DNA from: Rhizophagus clarus
Taxonomy: Eukaryota; Glomeromycota; Glomeromycetes; Glomerales; Glomeraceae
DNA length: 64,000 nt
Direction: 5' to 3'
NCBI GenBank assembly: GCA_015698045.1
Contig: BLAL01000075.1
Span: 558,001-622,000 of the forward strand
Both the position numbers and the translations under genes were made by a program. This document shows positions 50,301-60,757 of this stretch, in pieces. Under the pieces are notes generated by a model. It ran no database searches. It was not told the origin of the DNA and worked only from the letters and a program-made list of their open reading frames with translations. Position 1 is the stretch's first letter. Each line of letters begins with the position of its first letter.

Positions 50301-50404
50301 TCCTTATTTTGAAATAGATTCACTTCTTTAGGATGTGGTAAAATTAAATTACTGTTGAAATATAATGAACTATCATCAAAGCTGCCCTCTATATATTTAA
50401 TTAG
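47342..50404. other. 3-kb region with scattered coding relics
   Basis: An acidic fragment (DNISSDDNIDDNDELREKYQ near 47843) is followed at 47953 by EDLNLNGYENVSFNDKQLLV. Further on are EAHYNLQEIY and VICGDEASSYEKL (about 48250-48330). They share no continuous frame. No intact gene was seen. Confidence 0.4.
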
Positions 50405-51573
50405 CTATAACTCTGCAAATTTACCCAAATAAAAATCTTTTTGAGCTTTAATAATATCATCCCATTCATTTCCCACGAAGGGCCCATGTTGCACAACAGG
50501 TTCTTTAATAGGTTTCCCAGCAAATAAAATAACCCTCAATACGTTTGCTCCCTCATTTGTAATTTTCAATACAGATTCTTCCTCATTACATTCATCGTTA
50601 CTTAATGGAGAACTAATTAATACATTTCCAGATTGCAATTTAGTATTATCATCACCGAAAGAACCATTTCCTTCAAGTATATATATGAACATATTATAAT
50701 TGGCTGGTATAGGTTCTTCTAATGTGAAGTTTGGTTCTAAAATAGAGATATCTAAAGCTTTTACAGGCACAACATTTTTAGCGGGTCCCTTGATGTCCCC
50801 TGATGTACCAGAAATCACTCGAATCTTAGCCGCTAATTCTTCTACTTCTCCAATTTTTTGAACTGTTTTATTTGAACTTTTGATTTCTCGTATTGGGATG
50901 ATATCTTTTGTAAGATCCTGATAGGATGCTTCAATTAATTTTTGTTCTCTAGGAAGGTTTAACCAAAGTTGCATCAAATGAACATTTGTCTCTTTATCTG
51001 CCGGAACCTCTTTATGTAATAATCCGCGCCCTGTTGTTGTCCATTGCACTTCACTAAATTTTAATAATAAAAGTTTAATCTATCTCATAAACCAATAAAG
51101 CGTGTATAAGAATATTGTATTTACTAATGTCACATGACTTACCCTATTTTCGAGAGTGAATTGGTTCGAGCAGAAATAAAATAAAATCAATTTATTTTGT
51201 TATGTAGATAAAAATTAATTATGTAAACTTATCAATACATACTTGGACCAATTATACTAGAGTTTCCTTTAGAATCTTGATGTTGCAATAATCCATCAAA
51301 CACAATAGTCACGGTCTAAATAAATACAGAACAAGGTTAGCTTCACTTTTAAGTAATCAATTTTGCAGTAACACAAATACATACTTCGAAACCTCTATGA
51401 GGATGTAAGTCAAATCCGCCTGGATGTTTAAACCAATCCTCAGCACACATCAGGAATGGATCATGCAATTCCCACTTATTCGGTGGTAAAATCATTCCAT
51501 TTTCCATACTTGAAGTACCTCGTCTCGTTTGTTTTGTTACTGTGTAAGTTGCAGAGATTTTACGGCGCAACAT
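50405..51573 (-). CDS. PIR: pirin family protein
   Basis: Cupin-fold, Fe-binding nuclear or cytosolic protein; pirins act as redox-sensitive transcription cofactors or quercetinases. Minus-strand exons 51573-51385, 51315-51243, a proposed 1-nt exon at 51143, and 51053-50405 give 303 residues, near the family norm. Metal-site text is HPHRGFE (His 57 and 59) and GRGLLHKE; QHQDSKGNS and VQWTTTGRG are pirin signatures, and the C-terminal cupin includes YNMFIYILEGNG and GKPIKEPVVQHGPFV. Exon 2 ends with one base of a codon, whereas the large exon needs two, so direct joining shifts frame. A single G between an AG acceptor and GTAAGT donor repairs it (P-S-E-V-Q-W). Otherwise the gene carries an indel. 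It is divergent from the WDR91 gene. Confidence 0.88.
51143..51143 (-). other. candidate single-nucleotide microexon
   Basis: On the minus strand the sequence is CTCTCGAAAATAG, then G, then GTAAGTCATG: an acceptor and a strong donor with one base between. Exon 2 leaves A, this adds G, and the next exon begins with T, giving a Ser codon. Confidence 0.5.
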
Positions 51574-52498
51574 ATTTATTTTTGTTTAACGATGAATACC
51601 AATAAGAAATGAAAAATTATCCATTTTTTATTTGACGGTTTGTTAAAAAGATGCGTATTTATCGAAGAATATTCATCACGTGATACTCATTTTTGATTAC
51701 AATTAACCGACCATTCATTTCCTTTTACAATGAAAATAATTTGTAAAATTGATTACAAATATTACAAATAACTAAATTTTACTAATTTAATATTTCTCAG
51801 CAGCTCAAATTAGTCATAAATCATACTTACTAACTAAAAAAAATTGTTACAACCCAAAATTTTGACTTAGAATTTACGACACGTGATAGTCGTGATACGC
51901 CAAAGACCGAAATGAATTTTAAAGATGCATTATTGTTTGATTTTCTTTATTTATCTAATAATTTTCTATAAGTTGATCATCAGCCGATCAAGATTTTTTT
52001 AAAAAAAAAACCCTTAAAACTTTTGCTTATGTAAATTCGTTATATTATTATGTAACTAAATTTAAAAACAACGATAATCTATTCAAAAGTTCATGATAGA
52101 AAGAAAAAAAAAATGAAATTAATATAATTTGGCAATTAATAAACTCGATTTTCCTTTTTTAGAAAATAAATTTTTAAACAAAATTAAAATTAAAATGTGT
52201 ATTATTGAATGCAGCAAAAATGCGGTAAACAAAGAACTAGTGCATTCTACTCCGTTAGACAGCTTCAACGGACAACACGTGATTACCAATTTAGATCAAC
52301 ATATTTATTATTAGTGTTACTTCGGGAAGCAAAGTTGCGCCAAAAGATAATCTTTATACAGATACACTTTTAAGCTAACTACTTATTTTGTATCTTCCTC
52401 GAGTTTTTCCGCTTTTTGCGAAGCTTTTTAAAATTATCTGGGCGGTTGTGTTATTTTTTTTATTTATTTTTTTTTTTTTTTTTTGTTTAAAAAGAAAA
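51574..52498. promoter_or_regulatory. shared divergent promoter region with three CACGTG boxes
   Basis: The region between pirin (minus) and the WDR91 homologue (plus) holds CACGTG at 51677-51682 (in the palindrome TCACGTGA), at 51880-51885 and at 52276-52281. CACGTG is the core of bHLH sites (Cbf1/Pho4/USF class). A poly-T tract (52467-52484) precedes the WDR91 ATG. No gene was seen here. Confidence 0.45.
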
Positions 52499-55400
52499 AT
52501 GAATTCTGTAAGTCAAGTTGACGAACTTGTTAAAGAATATTTACTGGTAAGCTTTTAGTATTTCTACGATTTTAAGTTCGAAATTTCTTGAACTTAACTT
52601 TATATTTTGTCTTATTAGTTTAGAGGATTCTCGAATACATTTCGTGTTTTTGAGCAAGAATGTCGCAACGATAAAGATAAAGGATTTCAAGTATGATTTT
52701 TCTTGGGTTCGTGTTAATCGAATATAATAGAACGTTAATCAATGATTTATAATAAACATTTAGGCTGATAAAATCATTGAAGAATTATTTTCTTATGTTA
52801 CATCTAGCGATATAGATGGATTATTAGATTATTGGAAATATCTTGATTTAAGATATTTTTCTCGTCTAGATGCAAGGTTCTTTGAAAGTGTAAAGAAATT
52901 TGAAATTAGTTTAATAAGATATTACCTTGTTCATGGTAAATAAAATCTCACTTATGAAATATGAATAATATTCTCGAAATTATTAATTGATTTTTGTTTT
53001 TTTAAAAGCTACGCAACAAAAGAGAAAAGAAAAAATCTTTGAATTTTTTGAAACCTTTGGTGCAGAATTAAACGGAGATCCTGAATGGTCAAAATGGTTT
53101 GGTAATAATTCATTTTATATAGTTACGATTATTTTATTTGAAAATATATTTTTAATTAATTTTAATTTAATTATTTAAGGTTTGCCATTTTCAAAAAATC
53201 CTGCTTCAGATCCAAGTTTCGAAACGTTTTTTACTAAACAATGGATAGAAACATTTAACATATCTTTACATAATTTTTTAAACACTATTTTTCAAAATAT
53301 GTGTATCCTTCTCAATGAAAAATTATAATTTTTTGTTTATAGTATATATATTTCTTAACTCATAAATACAGCTTTGCCAAGTTTATTATGTTTTAATCTC
53401 GATCGATCACATCGAAAAGCACTTCAAAGTGAAATTGAATCATTACGAAGCGAGATCGAAAATCTCAAAACAGAATTAGTGAACGGAGACACTGAGATTA
53501 TATCACTTAAACAAAAAGTTGGTTTAAAAAAATTTTTTTTTTTCTTTTTGAAAGAAACTTTAATTTACCCGTTATTTTATTCATTTTTATTTAAATTCAA
53601 ATTCAAAAAAAAAAAATTTAATTTCAACATCTTTAACAATAAAGCATTCGTGTTTGCATAATGGTGTAATTCGATTATTTTAGGTTGCTCAACACGAATT
53701 AACGGGTTATCCCAGGCGACGACGAAGTAATAGCAATATGCACGAGAAAGACTCGTGAGTACAATTTTAACGTATACGATTAAAATTTTCTCGGAAATTA
53801 ATTTTAATTAATTTGTTAGAAAACGTCACGATGCGCCTGTTTATCTAAATCAATTTATTTTTTTTATCTATTAATATGTGAACTATGAAAGTTTGACAAG
53901 ATCTACAACACCAAGTGTAAAACATGATACAGGGTCGGATCATAATGGCATAAAGTCACCAGAAATATTTGCGGATGATAGAAGCATGACGCCTATATCT
54001 GAATGTAATATTGATGACTCACATGGACTTACAAACCCCTTTACTATTACTAGTCAAGTAAGGAATTAAAAAGGTTTTTCTTTTATAGTAAATATATAAT
54101 TTAAAATATAAAAATATTAATTATTTATATTTAGGAAATGTTTTTGGAAAATACATCAGGCGTCACAGTAGCAAAAATTTCACATCAGGGCAATTTAATC
54201 GCAAGTTGCGATGTGGATAATATTATTAGGTACTGAATTATGCTGTCTAATAAAAAAAAAACTTATAAATTATATCAATTGGATTACTGATTCAAATATT
54301 AATTATTTATAGGATATGGAATTATGCAGGATCATCATCACCTACAGTGAAACTCAATAATTCTAATTCTAATATATTAAGTTTAGAATGGGAAGCTAGA
54401 TCAGATAAACTTGTAAGAATTATGAGTAATATATGTATATATATTTTTCTTTTTTTTTTTTAAAAAAAAAAAAGTTAATTTGATACAATTTTTTATTTTG
54501 TGAAGTTATTATATGGTACGGATGAACAATTGATTAATGTGTATAACAAAGAGTCTAGATCAATTATTCATGAGTTCAAAATGAATGATCAATTTCCAAG
54601 GTATTTTTAAAATTACTATATTAATTATGCTATTTGGAAGTGAGATATGTTGATTAATTTTCAAATTATTATAGGGTAAATCAAATAAGTTGTTCACCGG
54701 TGGAATCATTATTTGCATGTTCAGGATCACCAAAATTGATAGAGAATGCATGTAGTGGAAGTGAAACAGGATCATTAGTTACATTGGATTTGAAGACAAT
54801 GACAATACAGGATACATTTACGCTTAAATCGTCTTCACAATCATCGTCTTCATTACCTCTAATGCCAATAGAAACCATTAAATTTAATCATAATGGTCAA
54901 ATGTTAGTTACAGGAGATAAATCTGGTTATATAAGAATATTTGGTGAGTGAGGTTATTTTCAAATATTTGTAACAATATACTGTAAATATTAATATAATT
55001 AAATTTAATAGATATCCGAACATTGACGCCAATTATGGAATGGAATATTTCTAATTCAAGTAAAAATGGAAGTGCGGTCATCTGTTCATCTCAATTTAGT
55101 TTTGATGAGAATTCTATATATGTAATTGATGAGTCAGGAGAGGTAGTTATGCATTTTATAACTATTATCAATATCATTATCCTATAATCTATTAGTAAAC
55201 AATACGTTTAATTACCTGTTTAATTAGTTGTCACAATGGTCAAGCCGTAAACCCGGATTTGTTATGTCACAATCACAATTACAAGGCTTTCCACCAATCT
55301 TACCAATAACTTCAACGAATATTACTCCAAAATCATCCCGTAAACGTACACCATCAATGTCATCAGTTCGTTCGATTAAATCTACAAGGTCAACATCTTC

Positions 55401-55752
55401 AATACCTGCAATTATTGAAACCACACCTTATGTGCCGAATTCTCGTGTACCTATGGTGGCATTTAATGACGATACTGAATATCTAGTTTGTGTTGGTGGT
55501 AACGGTGGAACTCAGGGTGTCATTTATCAGGTAAATTAGTTTTTTTTTTTGCCCTTTCAAATTATAAAGAAAAATAATGTATTTAAAAAAATATTTTTTA
55601 TTGGAAAAAATAAATAGACATCCACTGGAGAACAAGTTCAAACATTAAAATCACACAGACAATATTTAACGGCTGTTGATTGGTCAGAAAATACTATAAT
55701 AACTGCAGCAATGGATGGAACCGTTAGAGTATCTAGAATGCCAAATTCATAG
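52499..55752 (+). CDS. WDR91: WDR91 homologue (endosomal PI3P regulator)
   Basis: Fifteen exons: 52499-52546, 52619-52690, 52764-52935, 53009-53101, 53180-53302, 53372-53517, 53684-53754, 53892-54057, 54135-54229, 54313-54412, 54506-54600, 54675-54943, 55012-55142, 55228-55530, 55618-55752, in frame for 672 residues (human about 747). The N-terminus VDELVKEYLLFRGFSNTF, LLDYWKYLDLRYFSRLD, WSKWFGLPF and FFTKQWIETFNISLHNFL follow WDR91 closely. A coiled coil (SEIESLRSEIENLKTELVNG) is next, then an Arg/Ser linker and about seven WD40 repeats. Repeat text includes RIWNYAG, LVTGDKSGYIRIF and AAMDGTVRVSRM. In animals WDR91 with WDR81 lowers PI3-kinase activity and helps early-to-late endosome conversion; the same role is inferred. 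Intron 5 is U12-type. A decoy acceptor at about 53820 was rejected because only the later one keeps frame. Confidence 0.93.
53303..53371 (+). other. U12-type GT-AG intron
   Basis: The 5' end GTATCCTTCT, branch-site region TTTCTTAAC (53351-53359) and an AG about 13 nt later fit the minor-spliceosome class with one mismatch at each element. The U2-like alternative donor two bases upstream (GTGTATCC) would break the frame, whereas this one gives Q-N-M-S-L-P-S-L-L. Confidence 0.78.
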
Positions 55753-56706
55753 TTTTATGTACAAAAATCGGCAGAATTTTTCTTTGTATTATCACAGTAT
55801 TTAGTTTAGTAATTATTTTATTTATTTATAACCTTATTTATTCTTTTTTTTTTTTTTAAAAAAAAAAAAAAATAAACCATCTTTTTTTTTTATTTGAAGT
55901 CTAAAAAATACTATACTAATTTTATAAATAATATTTTGGAGTTTCACTAGGTGTTCCGACCCTATGATCCTCATAAAAACTGATCAGTGGGCAAGGGCTT
56001 AACCTGAAAATTTATTAGAATGTTCTTATTATTCTATAACGTCACTACAACATGCTTGCGATCAAACGTTGTAAAGATGCTTTATTGGCGATACATGATA
56101 TCCGTCTGCACGGTTAAATTTAACAAAGTTGGATTCTATTGAAAATATTTAAAATATTGGTAATATTTCAAATATAAATCTTTAAATTTTAAAAGATACA
56201 ATAATGATGTACGGATTATACCAAAAATGTATAGAATGACGGAATACGATATCTTAAAGAAATATTCATAAGATTCATTATATACGAATTCATTGCTAAT
56301 AATATAAAGATGCATTCGGTTAATAAAAGATACAAAATTTTTAAATTAGTAATTATAATTAGAAATAAATGACAAAATTCAGGATATTTAACTTTTTGTA
56401 ATTAAAGAAACACGTGAATTCTTTAAAATTTTAGTTCATAACTGTTTCCGAGTGGGAAGTTATGGTGTCTCCGAGTTTTTATATACACATATTCGCTTGA
56501 AATTTGGTTTTGATGGAACATAACTTTTGCATGACACGTAATCTGCAAACTTAAATGCGGCTTAGTACATATGTGAATTCGTGGTTCAATAAATATTTTA
56601 ACAAGTAATTTCTTTTAGGGAAAATCCGATAAAAAAAAGGAAATCTTTTTACACATCTTAATTTATTTTCTGTCAAAAAATCGGTTACAAAAAAAGAAAT
56701 AAATTT
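55753..56706. other. intergenic region
   Basis: It holds poly-T/poly-A tracts at 55844-55872, a CACGTG near 56412 and the promoter of the next gene. No gene was seen. Confidence 0.45.
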
Positions 56707-57165
56707 TTGAGAAATTTCGTTATTCTTGTAATCTTTGCCACTTTAACGATTTCCCTATCAATCCCTGACATTCTCATCGTCACAGCTCCAGGTCCAGATC
56801 CAAAGGTTGTTGGAACTAAGCAAATTGTCAGTTGGTATTGTATTACTTGTAAACCAGAAGATAATGTGAAAATTGAGGTTATAGAAAACCTTCTCAAAGT
56901 GGTATACACGACAACTGTAAGTCTGATTATATTTATTAAAATTTTTATTAACTCGATTTAATACATAATATTATTATCATTATTAAAGGGTAAAAACGCC
57001 AATGCTGGTTCACAAGTTTTTGAACTTAATTCAAGTTGGGCTGCTCCAGGAAAAGTGTATAATGTTAAAGTATCACTTCAAAAAAATCCAAAAGTTTTTG
57101 GAATAACTATTAAACCATTCCCTGTTATTCCAACTATTCCAACTAATATAAACCTTCCATTTTAA
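56707..57165 (+). CDS. secreted KNH/Kre9-like small protein (start uncertain)
   Basis: Two exons, 56707-56916 and 56989-57165, give about 128 residues. The N-terminus RNFVILVIFATLTISLSI is a signal peptide. The body ILIVTAPGPDPKVVGTKQIV, then SWYCITC, DNVKIEVI, NAGSQVFELNSSW and VYNVKVSLQKNP matches the beta-sandwich pattern of Ser-Thr-rich GPI-anchored/KNH-like domains (PF10342 type), common in fungal wall proteins. No GPI signal is seen at the short Pro-rich C-terminus, so it is probably freely secreted. The codon at the expected start is TTG and no in-frame ATG occurs back to the stop at 56659. An upstream exon, a non-AUG start or start-codon loss would each explain this. Confidence 0.65.
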
Positions 57166-57893
57166 TTTGCCAAAATCATTCTAAATTGTATAAAATCTTT
57201 TTAATATAGAAAGACTGTAAATAGAAGTAGCAAAATAAAAATATGATATGATATGATATCATTAATTGATGGAAAAACAGTGATGTCTAATTTCAAATGT
57301 TAATTATTATCATTTGTAAAGAATTATAACGACCTTATGTTAATTCGTAAGTACGGTGGAATTTTGATGAAATGCTCCGGTTATATTGTGAATATTATTT
57401 ACTTTAATTATTAATATGATTATAAACCGGTCAGGATAACCATAATTAATTGTATCGTTATATCGTGTTTTATATAACTATATTAACTGAATATTCAAGC
57501 CAATAAATACAGCCTCGCGTAATGTTGCAGAAGGGTTAAATACGAATATGTATCCTTTTAGTTGACGGTTGGTCATATAAACACTGCATTAATTATGAAA
57601 TGTGTAGTAATATACCCTTATAACTTATATGTATCTTCACACGTTAATATCTTCTACGCCAATAAGCAGAGATAAATAAGCGATTTAAAGTAAAATCAAT
57701 TTATATTTTATTTTATTAAAACTCTACATTCAAATTTCTTTATGCCACGAATATTAAATGTAAATGTACAAAATGCAAGAAGAAGAAAAATTATTGATCG
57801 GTATACATAATATGAAAATAGAACATAAACCAAAAATTATGTAATCACGTGATACAATGTATTTTCTTGCTAAGAACACCAAAAATTGGAATA
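57166..57893. other. intergenic region
   Basis: It contains an ATATG/ATATGATATG microsatellite (57241-57260) and a CACGTG at 57846-57851. No gene was seen. Confidence 0.45.
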
Positions 57894-58191
57894 TTAAGGG
57901 AAATTTTGATCACAATTTCTTCCATTATCGTCACAGCAGGAACAAGTACATTCTTGGGTATTCTGATTAAAGATGCACACCTCGGTTCCCTCTGTAAAAT
58001 AAAATTTAGTTTTTTATTAGTAAGTTTTTTTAAATCATAATAATTTTATAGAATAACTTTAATAAATAATAATTACTATCACAAAAAGGTGCTGGATTAG
58101 GACAATCTCTTTTGGCTTCGATAGATGGTACGAAGGTCAAAACGCCAAAAAATGCAACAATGAACAACAAGATAAGAGTTTTTGAATTCAT
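57894..58191 (-). CDS. small secreted 8-cysteine protein (paralogue 1)
   Basis: Two minus-strand exons, 58191-58077 and 57991-57894, give 70 residues. A signal peptide (MNSKTLILLFIVAFFGVLTF, ending about ...SIEA) precedes a mature part of about 44 residues with eight cysteines. The pattern includes RDCPNPAPFC, TEVCIFN, ECTCSCCDDNG and CDQNF. The intron starts at GTAATT after the first base of a codon, exactly as in the paralogue at 60458-60757, which supports both models. A TATA-like TTTATAA lies about 55-65 bp upstream (58246-58256). Cysteine-rich small secreted proteins are often effectors or antimicrobial peptides in plant-associated fungi; the function here is unknown. Confidence 0.8.
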
Positions 58192-58683
58192 TTTTTTTTT
58201 TAAGTGAAAAGTAAAGGAAAAAAAAATAGCAATTGAAATTGATTTGATTTATAAAGTATCTAAGAAATTTTTTTATTTTTCTTACTTTTTTTTTTGTATA
58301 ATCTTCCAGAAAAACAAGAGGATTATTTATATCTTTTAGATCGATCATCAACTAGTTACATGAAATCTTAATTAATTTGGATGACTTAAATCTTCTGCAA
58401 GGAGAAATTAAAGGAGTAGTTTTAATTAAAAATGCAACTTGAAGATTGATTACCAATAGTGGAATTACATGTGCCGCTCTAATTTCATCTGAAACCTTAA
58501 TGTCAATCCGGTTGATATTATTTCTGGAGTTATATAGATTCCGATTTTATGTAAACTTATATATTTTGATTTGAATTGGATTTATATGTATGTAAGTGTG
58601 ACCTTAGATTATCTTTAATTGTAAAATAATTTTGTATTTTCAAAACATATACAAAAGCAAGTTATTATTGCCATTTTAATGTT

Positions 58684-58920
58684 TTATATGGAACGTGCCG
58701 TAACTACCATAAATAGATGTAATATTATATATTTACGAATATTCTCCGTTTTCCCATAATGAGCGTGTTCTCCTTGTTTAGATTTGCCGGATTCGGAAGT
58801 TATTATATTACGGGAATGTTCGGATAAATTGGCTTGAGGAATGGGAAAAGTGCGAACCAAACGAGATTTAGTGAAAGTGGTTTGAAAATATGCGGAACCA
58901 ATCATCGAGATTGAGGACAT
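58684..58920 (-). CDS. small hypothetical protein
   Basis: A 78-codon ATG frame on the minus strand. Composition is more protein-like than the surroundings (FPIPQANLSEHSRNIITSES, then KQGEHAHYGKTENI), with a basic, possibly mitochondrial-type N-terminus (TTFTKSRLVRTFPI). A GTAAAT donor-like site follows TENI, so the last 14 residues may be intron. I do not recognise it. Confidence 0.4.
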   Translation of the reverse strand: MSSISMIGSAYFQTTFTKSRLVRTFPIPQANLSEHSRNIITSESGKSKQGEHAHYGKTENIRKYIILHLFMVVTARSI

Positions 58921-59587
58921 ATTAAGATGATGTTTATATTTATTTATTTATAGATCATTATAATTTTACAACAAAGAATAAGAAATATACTTAGTTTAAG
59001 GATGTCATTTACTGTATTTTGTTGCTCTTTATGATGACTGCGATTTGTTATGTAAAGCAATTGTTTTACAGAGATCATAATACTTTTTATGTGTTCATCT
59101 ATAGAACCTCCTTTCAACAATTTATCGTTTATCGTATTCCTTATTCCATCCTAAAATGCGGGGATTATTGTTTTTTTTAATTAAAATACCTTATTTTGGA
59201 TCAGCAAGATCATTAAATTACGCTAATCGATTTATAAATGCCTCTAACCTTTTTCGAACTTAATAATATTATTGTGGAATGTAACGTGGCAATCATGTTT
59301 CATGTTGGTTAAGATTACTAGTTATTACTAGTTCTATCCGCGACATACCAATCAACTTTCAGTATGAGAAGAAATATTTTAAATCACATATATTCTCAGG
59401 AAATTGTTACGCAATGTAATGGAGTAAAATACATTTTAAAGACAAGTTCTGGGATAAATGCGTGTGACTGTGTGAAAAATTTTAGTTTAAACATTTAGCT
59501 AACCTAATAAAATTTTTGTGGGGTTAACATAACTCAGATTTGTGGTTAAATTTTCAAAGTTGAGAATATTTCATTTGGGTATGGTAC
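58921..59587. other. intergenic region
   Basis: No gene or distinct element seen, apart from a TTACTAGTTATTACTAGT doublet near 59309-59330. Confidence 0.45.
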
Positions 59588-59966
59588 GAAATCCCGAAAC
59601 TCAAAATCCCGACAGTATAAAATCCCGACAGGTACAAAATCCCGACAATTTTTTTATTAATAAATTAAATCCATTTGCTTTATTTTTTAATTATTCAAAC
59701 CCTAAGTAACTTCCTTTGCTCGCTTCGCTCGCAGTTTTTTTTTTCCTAACACCTTCCTAACCCAACCTAACCCTAACCCTAACTAACCCTAAGCTAACCC
59801 TAAGTAACTCCTATCTTATATAAAAAATCCAGTGTGAAACTCCTATCTTATGCTAATAAAAAATATTAATGATCTGTCGGGATTTTGCACCTGTCGGGAT
59901 TTTGTACCTGTCGAGATTTTGACAGTCGGGATTTTGAGATGTCGGGATTTTGAGTTTCGGGATTTC
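59588..59966. mobile_element. 379-bp inverted-repeat element with iteron termini (MITE-like)
   Basis: Perfect 27-bp outer inverted termini begin GAAATCCCGAAACTC and end GAGTTTCGGGATTTC. Inside each, further copies of AAAATCCCGACAGGTAC-like iterons follow, about three on the left and five on the right in the opposite orientation. The centre holds a palindromic GCTCGCTTCGCTCGC word and a run of CCCTAA-type telomere-like repeats (59764-59805). It has no ORF, so it resembles a non-autonomous foldback element. No clear target-site duplication was identified. Confidence 0.75.
59764..59805. repeat. interstitial telomere-like CCCTAA tract
   Basis: AACCTAACCCTAACCCTAA with following AACCCTAAG units form a short degenerate telomere-type array inside the inverted-repeat element. 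Confidence 0.75.
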
Positions 59967-60457
59967 GGACGGCTCCCCATTTCATTTATTTACTTTATTC
60001 TTTTTTAAATTTTAACAGAATGATAAGATTTTAGGCCGAATTAATGAAAATTTAGTATTGTTACACAGTAAGTTCAGCCGAAATGTTAAACATTTATATC
60101 CCGTGAATCTGGTGGAATCTTATTAACAAATCAGTCTAAATCCATGCCTTTATAAAATACAATAATATAACTGATAAGAAAAATAATATTAAATACTGTA
60201 TATATTATTCATAATTTATTAACGTTTATAGATAGATAATTTATAATAGATAATTTTAATAATAAATGTATATATATAATTTTCGTTTAGATTTCCAGAT
60301 AGTACGATATTTCTAGCCACATGTAACATTACAACAATCTGGATAATTTAAAACCTAAAGTTTTTACTTACAAATCTTTGAGAAGGAAATTTTTAGGATC
60401 TTTTACATAATGATGCTGGTAATTCTGCTTCTCGCGTAGAACTTTGAAATTGAAATA
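59967..60457. other. intergenic region
   Basis: AT-rich sequence with no gene seen. Confidence 0.45.
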
Positions 60458-60757
60458 CTATGGATAATTAGGTGTACAATGTTCTCCGTTATCGTCACAA
60501 CAGGAACAAGTGCATTGTCCTGTATTCTTATTGTAGATGCACACCTCTTCACCTGTAAATAAAGCATTTAATTTTTTAAGTTATAAATTATAATAATAAT
60601 TATCGGAATAATAAAATACATAATAATAATTACTATCGCAAGGAGGTGGCGGATCAGGACAAGAATTATCAGATTTGATGGTTGGTCTAGCGTGTGCAGG
60701 TATTAAAACGCAAAAAAATACGAAAATAACTAACAAAGTAAATATTTTTGAATTCAT
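60458..60757 (-). CDS. small secreted 8-cysteine protein (paralogue 2)
   Basis: Two minus-strand exons, 60757-60634 and 60552-60458, give 72 residues. A signal peptide (MNSKIFTLLVIFVFFCVLIP, cleavage about after AHA) precedes a mature domain with eight cysteines: NSCPDPPPPC, EEVCIYN, QCTCSCCDDNG and CTPNYP. The second-exon core is nearly identical to that of the paralogue at 57894-58191, while the segment after the signal peptide differs. The start is the ATG at 60757; the frame runs further upstream only through a poly-Lys stretch from a poly-T tract. A TTTATATAAC TATA-like box lies about 75-85 bp upstream. Function unknown; candidate effector or defence peptide. Confidence 0.82.

Noticed and set aside
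53820-53880. Extra exon in the WDR91 homologue after the acceptor near 53819
   Set aside because: It leads to a stop (TAA near 53872) or the wrong phase; joining 53754 to 53892 keeps frame without it.
21013-55752. Ubiquitin/trafficking genes as one functional cluster
   Set aside because: The genes lie in both orientations with large gaps and are housekeeping or expanded families; co-occurrence is probably chance.
57550-57561. GTATCCTTTT resembling a U12 donor
   Set aside because: It is not in a gene and no suitable branch site and acceptor follow.
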